A model generated the notes under the pieces. The model was not told the origin of the DNA. It searched no databases and saw only the letters and a list, made by a program, of their open reading frames with translations. This document shows, one piece after another, positions 17,223 through 26,548 of a stretch of 50,451 bases of DNA (positions are counted from its first letter, which is position 1; each line of letters opens with the position of its first letter). This DNA comes from an uncultured Clostridia bacterium (lineage in GTDB: Bacteria > Bacillota > Clostridia > TANB77 > CAG-465), in the NCBI GenBank assembly GCA_934132895.1, contig CAKPAG010000011.1, positions 1-50,451 on the forward strand, in the 5' to 3' direction. The position numbers were made by a program, and so were the translations under genes.

Positions 17223-20200
17223 ATGAATGGAGTATTAGAAAATTTAAATAAAAGTGAAGTATATATAAAAATAAAAGAAATTTTACAAAGTAATAGTAAA
17301 ATAACAGATAATAAAATAAATATTAGCGCTACAGGTCTTCCTAGTAGTGCTAAAGCCATGCTTGTTTATGCGATTACTAAAGAAACTAAAAAATCAAGTT
17401 TGGTTGTTTGTAATAATATATTTGAAGTAAATAAATTTATACAAGATGTAAAATTTTTTTCAGATGATATAGAAGTAATATTTTTGCCTAGTGAACAAAT
17501 AGAATATTACGATATAGATAAAGAAAGTAATGAATTAGATACTGCAAGAGCGTATGCAATTGAAAAGATATTAGATGGAAAATTAAATATTGTAGTTACA
17601 ACTATCGACTCACTTCTTTTAAATATGAAGAATAAGAAAGAATTTTCAAATAAAGAATTTAGCATTAAAGTATCAGAAAGTATTGATATAGAAAAAATTC
17701 AAAAGGAACTTGTGTTACTTGGATATCAAAGAACAGAAAATGTTGAAGGAAAAGGGCAATTTGCTATTCGTGGAGGAATTATTGATATATTTACAGTAAA
17801 TAATGAACTTCCATATAGAATTGAACTTTTTGGTTATGAAGTAGATAATATAAGAACATTTGATGTGATTAGTCAAAGAAGTATTGATACAGTTAAAGAA
17901 GTTAAAATTTCTCTTGCATCAACAAATAATATAACAGAAAAACAAAAAGAATATATTATAAATGGACTAAAAGCTCTTGTGGAAGATGAAACTATTAATT
18001 CAGACTTAAAGTTAAATATATTAAAAGATATAGAAAAAATAGAAAATTCTAATTTAGAAAATCTATTTGATAAGTATTATTATTTCTTTCAAGATGAAAG
18101 TGAAACATTGTTAGATTATACAAAGGAATATAACATATATATAAATGAACCAGTAAGATGTATAGAAAAAGCTAAAAATGTTGTATATGAAAATGAAGAA
18201 GAATTAAAAAGTTTTGCATCTAAAAATTATTTGTACATGCCTTATGCAAATAGATATAAAAGTTTTGAAGAAATTGAAGTTATTATAAAAAAATTAAATT
18301 TAAATAGTATATATTTAGAAAAGATAACAACAGATATAAAATTACATGATAAAAGAAAAATATTTGATTTAGAAGGAAATGAGGAAAACTTTTATAGAAA
18401 TTCTCTTGAAACATTAGATAATGATTTAAAACGTAGAGAAAATTTGAATAAAATATTAGTATTTCCATCTCAAAATAGAATTGAAAGTATAAAAAATTAT
18501 TTACAAGATAAAAAATTAGACGTGGAAGTTTTAAATGGTATATCTAGTGCAGAACATTTTAAGAAAGATAAAGTATATATAACATTTGGAATACTTTCTT
18601 CTGGTTTTTGTATAAAAGAGTTTGATATATTAGTTATAGCTGAAAGTGTTAGTGGAACAAACATTTTAAAAAAGAAAAATAGAAGCGAAAACAAAAATAT
18701 TGGCGAAAAGATAAATACTTTTGAAGATTTAAATATAGGGGACTACTTGGTACATGAAAATCATGGTATTGGAATATATAGAGGAATAGAAACTGTACAA
18801 GTAGAAGATGTTTTTAAAGACTATATAAAAATAGAATATGAAAAAGGCGCAGCAATTTATGTACCAATTAACCAATTAGATTTAGTAAAAAAATATATAT
18901 GTGATGATGATACTATTCCTAAATTAAATACTCTTGGTACAAAAGAATGGTCTGTTACAAAAAGAAAAGTTTCAGAACATGTAAACCTTATAGCAAAAGA
19001 ACTTGTAGCTCTTTATGCAAAGCGTGAACAAAAAGAAGGATTTGCATTTCCAAAAGATACTCCTTGGCAAAAAGAGTTTGAAGATGCTTTTGAGTATGAA
19101 TTAACTTTAGATCAAGCACAAGCAGTAAAAGAAATAAAAGAAGATATGGAGATTCCAAGACCTATGGATAGACTTTTATGTGGAGATGTTGGATATGGAA
19201 AAACAGAAGTAGCACTAAGAGCAGCATTTAAAGCTGTAATGGGAGGAAAACAGGTAGCTTACCTTGTACCTACTACAGTACTTTCTTTGCAACAATATAG
19301 GACGTTTAAAGAAAGAATGGAAGACTTTGGAATAAAAGTAGAAATGCTAAGTAGGTTTAAAACTAGAAAAGAGCAAACTGAAATATTAAAAAAATTAGTT
19401 GATGGAAAAATAGATGTAATAGTAGGAACACATAGATTACTTTCAAAAGATGTATTTTTTAAAGACTTAGGTTTGCTTATAATTGATGAGGAACATCGCT
19501 TTGGTGTAAAGGCTAAAGAAACTATAAAGATGTTAAAAGAAACGATTGATGTTTTATCTATGACGGCAACTCCAATACCAAGAACATTACATATGTCAAT
19601 GGTTGGAATAAGAGGGATGAGTACTTTAACAGAGCCACCAGTTGAAAGACTACCAATACATACATATGTTGTTGAGTATGACGAAAATGTTATACAAAAT
19701 GCAATAGAAAAAGAACTAGATAGAGATGGACAAGTATTTTATATAAACAATAGAATAGATAATATTGAAGGTGTTGCAGAAAAGGTTAGAAATTTAGTAC
19801 CATATGCTAAGGTAGCATTTGCACATGGAAGAATGGAGCCAAAGCAAATCGAAGATATTATGCTTTCTTTCATAAACCATGAAATAGATATTTTGGTATG
19901 TACTACAATATTAGAATCTGGAATAGATATTCCAAATGCTAATACAATAATCATAGAAAATGCGGATAAGTTAGGCTTAGCACAACTATATCAAATAAGA
20001 GGAAGAGTAGGGCGTTCAAGTAAGCTTGCATATGCATATGTTACATACAAAAAAGATAAAATATTATCTGAAGTTTCAGAAAAAAGACTTAAAGCTATAA
20101 AAGACTTTACTGAATTTGGTAGTGGTTTTAAAATAGCATTAAGGGATTTAGAAATAAGAGGAGCTGGAAACTTACTTGGAAAAGAACAACACCGGACATA

Positions 20201-20673
20201 TGGCAAAAGTCGGATATGACATGTATCTTGCAATGCTTGAAAGAGCCGTAAATAAATTGAAAAATGGCGAAGAAATGAAAACAGAACAGGATGAAAAAGA
20301 GGTAAAAATAGATTTAGGAGTATCTGCATACATTAGTGATAATTATATAAAAGACCCAATTTCTAAAATAGCAATGTATCAAAAAATTTCAAATATTGAA
20401 AATAAAGATGACATGATGGATGTTATTGATGAACTTTTAGATAGATATGGAAACATACCTCAAGAAACAGAGAATTTAATAAAAATAGTTGAAATTAGAA
20501 ATATGTGTAAAAAGCTTAATATAACTAAGATTTTTGAATACCAAAATGTTATTAAAATAGAGCCAAATAATTTAAGAATTAATTTGACAAACGTAAAAAA
20601 TAATGATATACTACTTACTGTGCAGTTAGAATTAGAAAAAATTTTAAAAGAAAAGGGGAAGAAAAATGAGTAA
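17223..20673 (+). CDS. mfd: Transcription-repair coupling factor (needs a +1 shift at CGG)
   Basis: Mfd removes RNA polymerase stalled at DNA damage and recruits UvrA. With one +1 shift the protein has 1149 aa, the family's normal size. It shows the UvrB-like N-terminal region, the RNA polymerase-interacting domain (YLVHENHGIGIYRG, about residue 510), Walker A GDVGYGKTEVAL (about 655), DEEHRFG (about 755), the TRG motif (LRDLEIRGAGNLLGKEQHGHM) and the C-terminal D7 domain. The frame breaks in the TRG segment: CAC CGG ACA at 20190-20198 should be CAC GGA CAT. Without a shift the product is 998 aa, with an incomplete TRG region and no D7. The stop overlaps the next start by 8 bases. Confidence 0.93.
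20193..20195 (+). other. +1 frameshift site, CGG before GGA (mfd)
   Basis: Codon 991. CAC C GGA CAT restores GKEQHGHMAKVGYDMY of the Mfd TRG region. Confidence 0.9.
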
Positions 20674-21838
20674 AGAAAAAAAAGAAGAAGTAAAAGCAAA
20701 AGTAAAAACTGAAACTAAAAACGAAGTAAAAAAAGATGAAAAAGAAGTAAAGGCATTACAAAAGAAGATTAAGAAACCAAATACTGAAAAAGTTGTAATT
20801 TTATCAATTGTAATAGGTGTACTTGTAATTGCTTTCGGTCTTTTTGGTTTTTATTATTACAACACAAATGCAAAAGCTGTTGCTACTTTCGATGGTGGAA
20901 AAGTAACTACAGCAGATTACACAGTATATTATAAAGTGTTTGCACCAATGCTTCAATATTATAGATATCCTGAATCTATAATTCCAGAGCAAATTGCAAA
21001 CAAAGCTGGTATTGATATGATAATATTAAAACAAGCTAAAGAAGCAAATGTAAAACTTTCAGATGAAGATAAGAAAAAAGTTGATGACATATTTGCAGAT
21101 GAATCACAAGTTAAACAATTTGTTGAAAAAGGAATAGATGTTGCAAAGATGAAACAACTTTATTATAACGATTATACTATAACAGCATATATTGAAAAAA
21201 TGAAAGAAGAAGCTGATGATGCTAAAGTTTTAGAATATATTAAAAAGAAAGCTGGAGACGATGCAGATCTTAATGAATATGACACATCTCATATATTATT
21301 TAAAACAGTAGATGATAGCGGAAATGAGTTATCTGATGAAGAAAAAGCTAAAGTAGAAGAAAAAGCTAAAGCAGCTTTAGCACGTGCATTAGCAGGAGAA
21401 GATTTTGCTGCACTTGCAAAAGAATTATCTGAAGATACAGGCACTAAAGAAAATGGTGGACAGTACAAAATGTACATGGATGGCAATACATATACAGAAT
21501 ATGCTGATGCAGTTAAAAACTTAGAAGTTGGTGCTATAACAACAACTTTAGTAAAATCACAATCAGGTTACCACATTATAAAATTAAATGCAAAAACAGA
21601 AAATGGTAGAGCTCATAACGATAAAGAAAGAGAAGCTTATGTTGATGAAGATATCAATAATTTAAGTACTACTAAAAATCTTAAAATAAACAATGACTAC
21701 TTAACAAAATTAGTAGAAAAAATTACTGGAAAAACAGCATCTGATGATACTGATACAACTGATAGCACAACAACAGATGATAATACAACTAATACAGATG
21801 AGAATACAACTACAAATGAGACTTCTACAGCTCAATAA
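20666..21838 (+). CDS. prsA: PrsA-like foldase, parvulin-type peptidyl-prolyl isomerase
   Basis: A 390-aa membrane-anchored extracytoplasmic protein with a lysine-rich cytoplasmic start and one membrane helix (about residues 43-66). A SurA/PrsA-like helical domain (about 75-200) and a PpiC rotamase domain (about 205-320: DTSHILFKTVD, AGEDFAALAKELSEDTG, GGQYKMYMDGN, TTLVKSQSGYHIIKL) follow. The tail is a Thr/Asp/Asn-rich, probably unstructured, region. The family helps secreted proteins fold outside the membrane. There is no lipobox, so it is helix-anchored rather than a lipoprotein. It overlaps the end of mfd. Confidence 0.92.
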   Translation: MSKEKKEEVKAKVKTETKNEVKKDEKEVKALQKKIKKPNTEKVVILSIVIGVLVIAFGLFGFYYYNTNAKAVATFDGGKVTTADYTVYYKVFAPMLQYYRYPESIIPEQIANKAGIDMIILKQAKEANVKLSDEDKKKVDDIFADESQVKQFVEKGIDVAKMKQLYYNDYTITAYIEKMKEEADDAKVLEYIKKKAGDDADLNEYDTSHILFKTVDDSGNELSDEEKAKVEEKAKAALARALAGEDFAALAKELSEDTGTKENGGQYKMYMDGNTYTEYADAVKNLEVGAITTTLVKSQSGYHIIKLNAKTENGRAHNDKEREAYVDEDINNLSTTKNLKINNDYLTKLVEKITGKTASDDTDTTDSTTTDDNTTNTDENTTTNETSTAQ

Positions 21839-21855
21839 AATTTAGGAGATAATTT

Positions 21856-22690
21856 ATGGATACAATTATTAGTAAATCTAATGAAAAAGTTAAGTATATT
21901 AAAAGTCTAAATGAAAAGAAATTTAGACGGAAAATACCAAGCTTTTTACATAGAGGGAATAAAAGTTGTAGACGAAATATTAAATAGTAAAAAAGCGATA
22001 GACATTTTGTTTATCGCTTATTCTAAAGAACTTTTAATCTCATCTAATGGTGGAGAAACTTTATTAAAAAAACTTGAAAGTAAAAAAGGAAAAATAGAGT
22101 TAATAGAATTTAGTAAAAATGTTTTTGAATATATTGTAGATACTAAAACACCTCAGGGAGTTTTGGCAGTATTGAAAATACCAAGTAATACAAAAAATAT
22201 AGAGGTAGCTGAAAATCTTGATTATGATGGAAGCTATATTATTATAGATAAAGTGCAAGACGCAGGTAATTTAGGAACAATTATACGTACAGCAGAAGCT
22301 TTTGATATAAAGAATATAATTTGTTTAGAAGGAACAACTGATGCATATTCACAAAAAGTAATACGTTCTTCTATGGGCTCTATTGTAAGGGAAAATATAT
22401 TATATTTTGATTTAGAAAATTTTGAAAAAATAATAAAAAAATTAAAAGAAAATGGATACAAAATATATGCAACTTCTCTCGAAAAAAGCGATAATTTAGA
22501 AGAGATTAAAATAACAGGAAAAACTATTTTTGTACTTGGAAACGAAGCAAATGGTGTAAGCAAAGAGATTAAAAATTTGGCAGATAAAAATGTAAAAATA
22601 CCAATGTCAAATAATACAGATTCTTTAAATGTTGGAATTGCTTCAGGAATTTTAATGTATAAGCAATATATAGCTAAAAATTCAAATTAA
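21856..22690 (+). CDS. SpoU/TrmH-family RNA 2'-O-methyltransferase (needs a +1 shift at CGG)
   Basis: A SPOUT-fold methyltransferase acting on rRNA or tRNA ribose. With a +1 shift the protein has 277 aa. The substrate-binding domain opens with SKSNEKVKYIKSLNEKKFR then GKYQAFYIEG. The SpoU domain has IDKVQDAGNLGTIIRTAEAF, FVLGNEANGVSKEI and IPMSNNTDSLNVGIASGIL, the three AdoMet-knot motifs. The break is at codon 25: AGA CGG AAA should be AGA GGA AAA. A later in-frame ATG at 21911 has no ribosome binding site, while the ATG at 21856 has TTTAGGAG. I expect the shifted product to be the real one. The exact target (RlmB-like or TsnR-like) is not clear. Confidence 0.9.
21928..21930 (+). other. +1 frameshift site, CGG before GGA (SpoU methyltransferase)
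   Basis: AGA C GGA AAA TAC. The unshifted frame reaches a stop about 20 codons later. Confidence 0.88.
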
Positions 22691-22753
22691 AATATAAAAA
22701 TCAAAAAAAATTAAAAATATGTATAGAGTTAAAAAAATCGTACATAATAATAG

Positions 22754-22866
22754 TAATATATCAATTATGATATATTAAATATACATACCGCTTAATTTTC
22801 TATACTAATTTATAGGTTATTTTCGGTGAAAGTATGGGTAGATGTTCTCTTATTTACTCATACTTT
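22754..22866 (+). promoter_or_regulatory. Structured leader with terminator upstream of the DUF378 gene
   Basis: A 250-base gap holds three nested structures: a perfect 10-bp hairpin TAATATATCA/TGATATATTA (about 22754-22777), then ACCG...CGGT enclosing CTATA...TATAG (about 22787-22826), then an intrinsic terminator, AAAGTATGGGTA (22829-22840) with TACTCATACTTT (22855-22866), followed by T7. The order, aptamer-like fold then terminator then gene, is that of a riboswitch or attenuator. I do not recognise a known class. Confidence 0.5.
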
Positions 22867-22942
22867 ATTTTTTTGTATAAATTTTATTAAATTACACAAT
22901 ATATAACTAGACAAATAATTTTATTTGTTAGGAGGTTTTTTA

Positions 22943-23152
22943 ATGAAAGCTTTAAATAGTATAATTTTAGCTTTAGTAATTATCGGTGCAATTAACTGGG
23001 GATGCGTTGGAATATTTGGCGTTGACTTAGTAGGTTCACTTTTTGGTGGTATTACATCTACAGTAAGTAGAATAATATTTACATTAGTGGGAATTGCCGG
23101 TATTTGGTCATTTACTTTCTTTAATAAAGTGGATGAAGAAGAACAAAACTAA
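22943..23152 (+). CDS. DUF378 family small membrane protein
   Basis: A 69-aa protein with two membrane helices (residues 5-25 and 42-60) and the family pattern INWGCVGIFGVDLVG between them. Function is unknown in the family. AGGAGG precedes the ATG at 22943. The structured leader upstream suggests it is controlled by attenuation. Confidence 0.88.
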   Translation: MKALNSIILALVIIGAINWGCVGIFGVDLVGSLFGGITSTVSRIIFTLVGIAGIWSFTFFNKVDEEEQN

Positions 23153-23163
23153 AATTTACCAAA

Positions 23164-23199
23164 AAAGAGTAAGTTATCTTTTAGGATAGCTTACTCTTT
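23164..23199. terminator. Bidirectional terminator overlapping the end of spoIIR
   Basis: AAAGAGTAAGTTATC (23164-23178) pairs with GATAGCTTACTCTTT (23185-23199). The right arm is also the last codons of spoIIR on the minus strand. Confidence 0.8.
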
Positions 23200-23858
23200 A
23201 AATTTTTATATATTTCAAAAATTTTAATGCTATAATCTATTTTTTCTTCTTTTTCATCAGTTTGATTATTGGTATTGTTATCATTATATATTTTATCTAT
23301 TCCAGGAATGATTGTGTTTAGGTTTGAAATGTTTTTAAGGTTATCTTCACTTGGTGAAATAAGTGTCCATATATTTTTTCCGTTACCAGCTCCAAGTATT
23401 ATTTTTATACTATCATAATTTCCTTTATCCATGTCTAGCAAAACACTTTGTCTTTTATCATAGTACATTTTCCCTATATTTACTGAAGTTCTATATTTTA
23501 AATTATTTTTAGAAATTGTATCATCAGAAATTGTTAGTATATCTGATATATTTTCTTTTACCTTAGATATAATTTCATCTTTTGAATATATATTGTTTTC
23601 TAATTCTAAATTTTTAATATATTCAGTTATATTTTCATATACTTTTAATTTTAAAATTTGGTCTTCTACTAAGTTACTATTGGCAATTACATGTAATCTT
23701 AAGATATTACTATTATTTTTTTCTGTTTCTTTTGTATATATATTTAGTACTATTAATGTATTTAGTAATATGAATAAAAAAATAATAAAGGAAGGGATTA
23801 ATATATTCCTGTTAAATTTTATATGTCTATTAAAAAAAGTTTTTATATTGTTTTTCAT
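23181..23858 (-). CDS. spoIIR: Stage II sporulation protein R
   Basis: SpoIIR is the forespore-made signal protein that triggers SpoIIGA to process pro-sigma-E in the mother cell. The 225-aa protein has an N-terminal signal or anchor helix (residues 17-38), then the family core LRLHVIANSNLVEDQILKLK. YRTSVNIGKMYYDKRQSV and ILGAGNGKNIWTLISPSED follow, matching the GxGxNWWC-like region with the usual Cys absent. AGGTGA precedes the ATG. This marks the organism as an endospore former. The last five codons lie inside the terminator hairpin. Confidence 0.9.
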   Translation of the reverse strand: MKNNIKTFFNRHIKFNRNILIPSFIIFLFILLNTLIVLNIYTKETEKNNSNILRLHVIANSNLVEDQILKLKVYENITEYIKNLELENNIYSKDEIISKVKENISDILTISDDTISKNNLKYRTSVNIGKMYYDKRQSVLLDMDKGNYDSIKIILGAGNGKNIWTLISPSEDNLKNISNLNTIIPGIDKIYNDNNTNNQTDEKEEKIDYSIKIFEIYKNLKSKLS

Positions 23859-23972
23859 AAATTATTCACCTAGAAATATTATTGGTAAAATTTTCTAATT
23901 TAATACTAAGAATATTAAAAATAAAATGTTGTAATTTAGTATAAAATATCATAAAAGAGGAAAACAAAAATT

Positions 23973-24035
23973 ATGTCGATTATTTCTTTTAAGTTTCAAC
24001 AAAACAGTACAAAAATGTATAAAACTCGAAATTGA
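23973..24035 (+). CDS. Possible 20-aa small protein
   Basis: A short frame with AAAGAGGAAAAC upstream of its ATG and TATAAAAT about 30 bases earlier. Its TGA stop overlaps the -35 box of the next gene. Conservation is unknown and it may be chance. Confidence 0.25.
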   Translation: MSIISFKFQQNSTKMYKTRN

Positions 24036-24060
24036 CTTTTAGATTTCCTAGTGATAAAAT
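24032..24060 (+). promoter_or_regulatory. Sigma-A promoter
   Basis: TTGACT (24032-24037), 17 bases, TAAAAT (24055-24060), just before the gene at 24090. Confidence 0.7.
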
Positions 24061-24089
24061 TTAAGTATAATCGTAAGGGGGAACAAAAG

Positions 24090-24521
24090 ATGAGAAAAGT
24101 AAAATTATGTTGCTTTACTGTTAATTCAACACATGCTTGTATTATTGCTAACAATTTCATAAACAGTAGATTAGATAATGTAAAAGTTATATATGTAAAT
24201 GAAAAGAGTGAAAAAAGAAAATTAAAAAATATTATTTCTAAGTTTTATAAAAGAATGGATGATAAAGTATACTATACTGAATGGTTAAATGAAAAAATTA
24301 CCCATGACTATGGAAATGAAACCTTTGTATTTGTAGTAAATGGAAAAGAAGATTTTATTGAACGTGTAAATAAATACCTTGAAATAAATGAATCTGTAGG
24401 ATATATAATTAACTGCTATGATATATTTGATATAAAAAAAGAAGTAAAAGATATTATATCAATGCATGATTTTTATATAAACACTACAGGTATAGTAAAA
24501 AATGAGACATCAAACATATAA
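24090..24521 (+). CDS. Hypothetical protein, 143 aa
   Basis: A soluble alpha/beta protein without signal or membrane segment. It begins MRKVKLCCFTVNSTHACII and ends in a region of short hydrophobic strands (ETFVFVVNGKEDFIERVNKYL). I do not recognise a family. TAAGGGGG precedes the ATG at 24090. It is a single gene between its own promoter and a long terminator hairpin. Confidence 0.65.
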   Translation: MRKVKLCCFTVNSTHACIIANNFINSRLDNVKVIYVNEKSEKRKLKNIISKFYKRMDDKVYYTEWLNEKITHDYGNETFVFVVNGKEDFIERVNKYLEINESVGYIINCYDIFDIKKEVKDIISMHDFYINTTGIVKNETSNI

Positions 24522-24532
24522 ATCCTATACTT

Positions 24533-24581
24533 TACTAAATGATAAATTATGTATTGGAAACACATAACTTATCATTTAGTA
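24533..24581 (+). terminator. Intrinsic terminator
   Basis: A long stem: TACTAAATGATAAATTATGT (24533-24552) pairs with ACATAACTTATCATTTAGTA (24562-24581), with one mismatch, followed by T7. Confidence 0.88.
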
Positions 24582-24617
24582 TTTTTTTATTTTTTAAAAA
24601 CATGTTTGTTTTTTACC

Positions 24618-24646
24618 TTGTTTATTTGTTATATTTATTGTATAAT
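24618..24646 (+). promoter_or_regulatory. Promoter of the transglycosylase gene
   Basis: TTGTTT (24618-24623), 17 bases, TATAAT (24641-24646). Confidence 0.55.
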
Positions 24647-24670
24647 TTAACTAGATATGGAGTAAATGGT

Positions 24671-25378
24671 ATGAAGAGAATATTTAAATTTATAAAAGGG
24701 TTATTTATCTTTATCTTAATTATTCTACTTATAACTTTTTCATTTGTAACATTTGAAGGATATAAATTATATAAGGATAAAACAAATGAAATAAGCATTG
24801 AAGAAAAAGTAAAAAAAATAAGAGCTGAAGAAGATTACGTCACGTATAATGATATCCCAGAAGATTTTGTAAATGCACTTGTATCTATTGAAGATAGAAG
24901 ATATTTTAAACATAATGGCATAGACGTTATATCAATATGTAGAGCCGTTATAACAGATTTAAGAGAAAAAAGCTTAGTAGAGGGCGGAAGTACTATAACT
25001 CAGCAATTAGCTAAAAATATATACTTTTCTAGAGAAAAGAAATTTTCAAGAAAGGTAGCAGAGGTATTTGTTGCATTTAATCTAGAAAAAAACTATTCTA
25101 AAGAAGATATACTAGAGCTGTATATAAATATTGTGTATTTTGGAGATGGACATTATGGAATTAAACAAGCCTCTCTTGGATATTTTAATAAATTACCCAA
25201 AGATTTGACTTTATCAGAAATAACAATGCTTGCAGGACTTCCAAACGCCCCTAGTGCATATGCTTTAAGTAATAAAACAGAACTTTCAACTGAAAGACAA
25301 GACATGGTAATTGATGCCATGGTAAAGAATAACTATTTAAGTGAAGAAGATGCCAAAAGAATAAAAGAAAATAATTAA
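24671..25378 (+). CDS. GT51 peptidoglycan glycosyltransferase (monofunctional)
   Basis: A 235-aa membrane-anchored enzyme that polymerises lipid II into glycan strands. One N-terminal helix (residues 7-30) is followed by the GT51 domain: SIEDRRYFKHNGIDVI (catalytic Glu in EDRRF-type motif 1), EGGSTITQQLAKNIYF (motif 2), RKVAEVFVAFNLEKNYSKEDILELYIN (motif 3) and MLAGLPNAPSAY. There is no transpeptidase domain. The ATG at 24671 has GGAG eight bases ahead. An upstream in-frame start at 24539 lies inside the preceding terminator and is rejected. Confidence 0.93.
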   Translation: MKRIFKFIKGLFIFILIILLITFSFVTFEGYKLYKDKTNEISIEEKVKKIRAEEDYVTYNDIPEDFVNALVSIEDRRYFKHNGIDVISICRAVITDLREKSLVEGGSTITQQLAKNIYFSREKKFSRKVAEVFVAFNLEKNYSKEDILELYINIVYFGDGHYGIKQASLGYFNKLPKDLTLSEITMLAGLPNAPSAYALSNKTELSTERQDMVIDAMVKNNYLSEEDAKRIKENN

Positions 25379-25394
25379 AATAGTAAATTTTCTA

Positions 25395-25423
25395 TTGACA
25401 AATTAGCTTAAATATTATACAAT
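25395..25423 (+). promoter_or_regulatory. Sigma-A promoter of the fur/rubrerythrin operon
   Basis: Perfect TTGACA (25395-25400), 17 bases, TACAAT (25418-25423). Confidence 0.75.
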
Positions 25424-25429
25424 TCTTTT

Positions 25430-25454
25430 AAAAGTAGTAAAAGTTACTATTTTT
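25430..25454 (+). promoter_or_regulatory. Palindromic operator at the transcription start
   Basis: TAGTAA-AAG-TTACTA is a perfect inverted repeat (25435-25449), extended by AAAA and TTTT on the outside. It lies at the predicted start of transcription of a Fur-family regulator gene, the place where autorepression would act. It does not match the Bacillus Per box closely. Confidence 0.55.
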
Positions 25455-25474
25455 AAAAAGGAGATATAATATTA

Positions 25475-25867
25475 ATGAATTATTCAAAACAAAGGGAGTT
25501 AATACTAGAGCATTTAAAAAGTGTAGATACACATCCAACAGCAGAAATGGTATATAATGCTTTGCGTAAAGAATGTCCTAATATAAGTCTTGGAACTGTG
25601 TATAGAAATTTAGAAAAGTTGTATTCAAATGGAGATATAATAAAGCTAAATTTACCTATATCTAAAGAAAGATTTGATGGGAACACAGAAAAACATTATC
25701 ATGGTGTTTGTAAAAAATGTGGATGTATTGAAGATATTTTTGTTAAGTATGATGAAAGTATTGATAAGAATATATCAAATAATTATGACTTTAAAGTATT
25801 ATCTCATGATATAATATTTAATATTATATGTTCAAAATGTAGTAAAGAATTTAAGGAGGAATTATAA
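25475..25867 (+). CDS. Fur-family regulator, PerR-like
   Basis: A 130-aa repressor with a winged helix (residues 1-75: TAEMVYNALRKECPNISLGTVYRNLEKL). The metal-binding dimer domain has EKHYHGVCKKCGCIEDIF and CSKCSKEF, i.e. two CxxC pairs for structural zinc and the HxH regulatory site. Gene order with rubrerythrin, to which it is joined by a TAATG stop/start overlap, suggests peroxide sensing (PerR) rather than iron control. The inverted repeat at 25430-25454 is its likely binding site. Assignment to PerR over Fur is inference. Confidence 0.88.
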   Translation: MNYSKQRELILEHLKSVDTHPTAEMVYNALRKECPNISLGTVYRNLEKLYSNGDIIKLNLPISKERFDGNTEKHYHGVCKKCGCIEDIFVKYDESIDKNISNNYDFKVLSHDIIFNIICSKCSKEFKEEL

Positions 25868-26406
25868 TGGAATTAAAAGGAACAAAAACAGAAGCTAATT
25901 TAATGGCAGCATTTGCTGGTGAATCTCAAGCAAGGAATAAATATACATATTATGCTTCACAAGCTAAAAAGGATGGATATGAGCAAATTGCAGCAATATT
26001 CGAAGAAACTGCAGGAAATGAAAAAGAACATGCAAAAATGTGGTTTAAATTATTGCATGGAGGAAAAGTTCCAACTACAGTAGAAAACTTAAAAGATGCA
26101 GCAAACGGTGAAAATTTTGAATGGACAGATATGTATGAAGGTTTTGCTAAAACTGCTAGAGAAGAAGGATTTGAGAATATAGCCTTTTTGTTTGAAGAAG
26201 TAGGTAAAATCGAAAAAGAACATGAAGAAAGATATTTAAAACTTTTAAAAAATGTTGAAGAAGGAAAAGTATTTGAATGTGGAGAAGTTAAAATGTGGAA
26301 ATGCAGAAATTGTGGGCACATCCATATAGCTGTAAACGCTCCAGCTGTTTGTCCAGTATGTGCACATCCTCAAAGTTATTTTGAAATAAAAGCAGAAAAC
26401 TATTAA
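25867..26406 (+). CDS. rbr: Rubrerythrin
   Basis: Rubrerythrin is a non-haem di-iron peroxidase of anaerobes. The 179-aa protein has the ferritin-like four-helix domain with the Glu/His ligands (AAFAGESQARNKY, EETAGNEKEHAKMW, FEEVGKIEKEHEERY). A C-terminal rubredoxin domain follows with WKCRNCGHIH and CPVCAHPQSYFE, two CxxC pairs holding one iron. Length and layout are standard. It is translationally coupled to the regulator upstream. Confidence 0.97.
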   Translation: MELKGTKTEANLMAAFAGESQARNKYTYYASQAKKDGYEQIAAIFEETAGNEKEHAKMWFKLLHGGKVPTTVENLKDAANGENFEWTDMYEGFAKTAREEGFENIAFLFEEVGKIEKEHEERYLKLLKNVEEGKVFECGEVKMWKCRNCGHIHIAVNAPAVCPVCAHPQSYFEIKAENY

Positions 26407-26421
26407 AAAAGATTAATATAT

Positions 26422-26455
26422 AATCTCGTAATCAAGTAGTATTGATTATGAGATT
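26422..26455 (+). terminator. Rubrerythrin terminator
   Basis: AATCTCGTAATCAA (26422-26435) pairs with TTGATTATGAGATT (26442-26455), followed by T6. Confidence 0.85.
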
Positions 26456-26495
26456 TTTTCTTAACATTTTAAGATATATTTTTGTAAAAATGCTA

Positions 26496-26524
26496 TTGAA
26501 AAATGTTTTTTTTTAATATATAAT
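26496..26524 (+). promoter_or_regulatory. Sigma-A promoter of tex
   Basis: TTGAAA (26496-26501), 17 bases, TATAAT (26519-26524). Confidence 0.65.
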
Positions 26525-26548
26525 TTTACTTAAAGAGGAGAAATTAAA

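Noticed and set aside
20176..20673. The 165-aa frame after 20176 as a separate gene
   Set aside because: It continues the Mfd TRG and D7 regions exactly after the +1 site and has no start signal of its own.
24090..24521. A named function for the 143-aa protein
   Set aside because: No motif beyond a general alpha/beta pattern; any name would be a guess.
24539..24670. Longer N-terminus for the transglycosylase
   Set aside because: It begins inside the terminator hairpin of the previous gene and runs through the -10 box; the ATG at 24671 has a proper GGAG.
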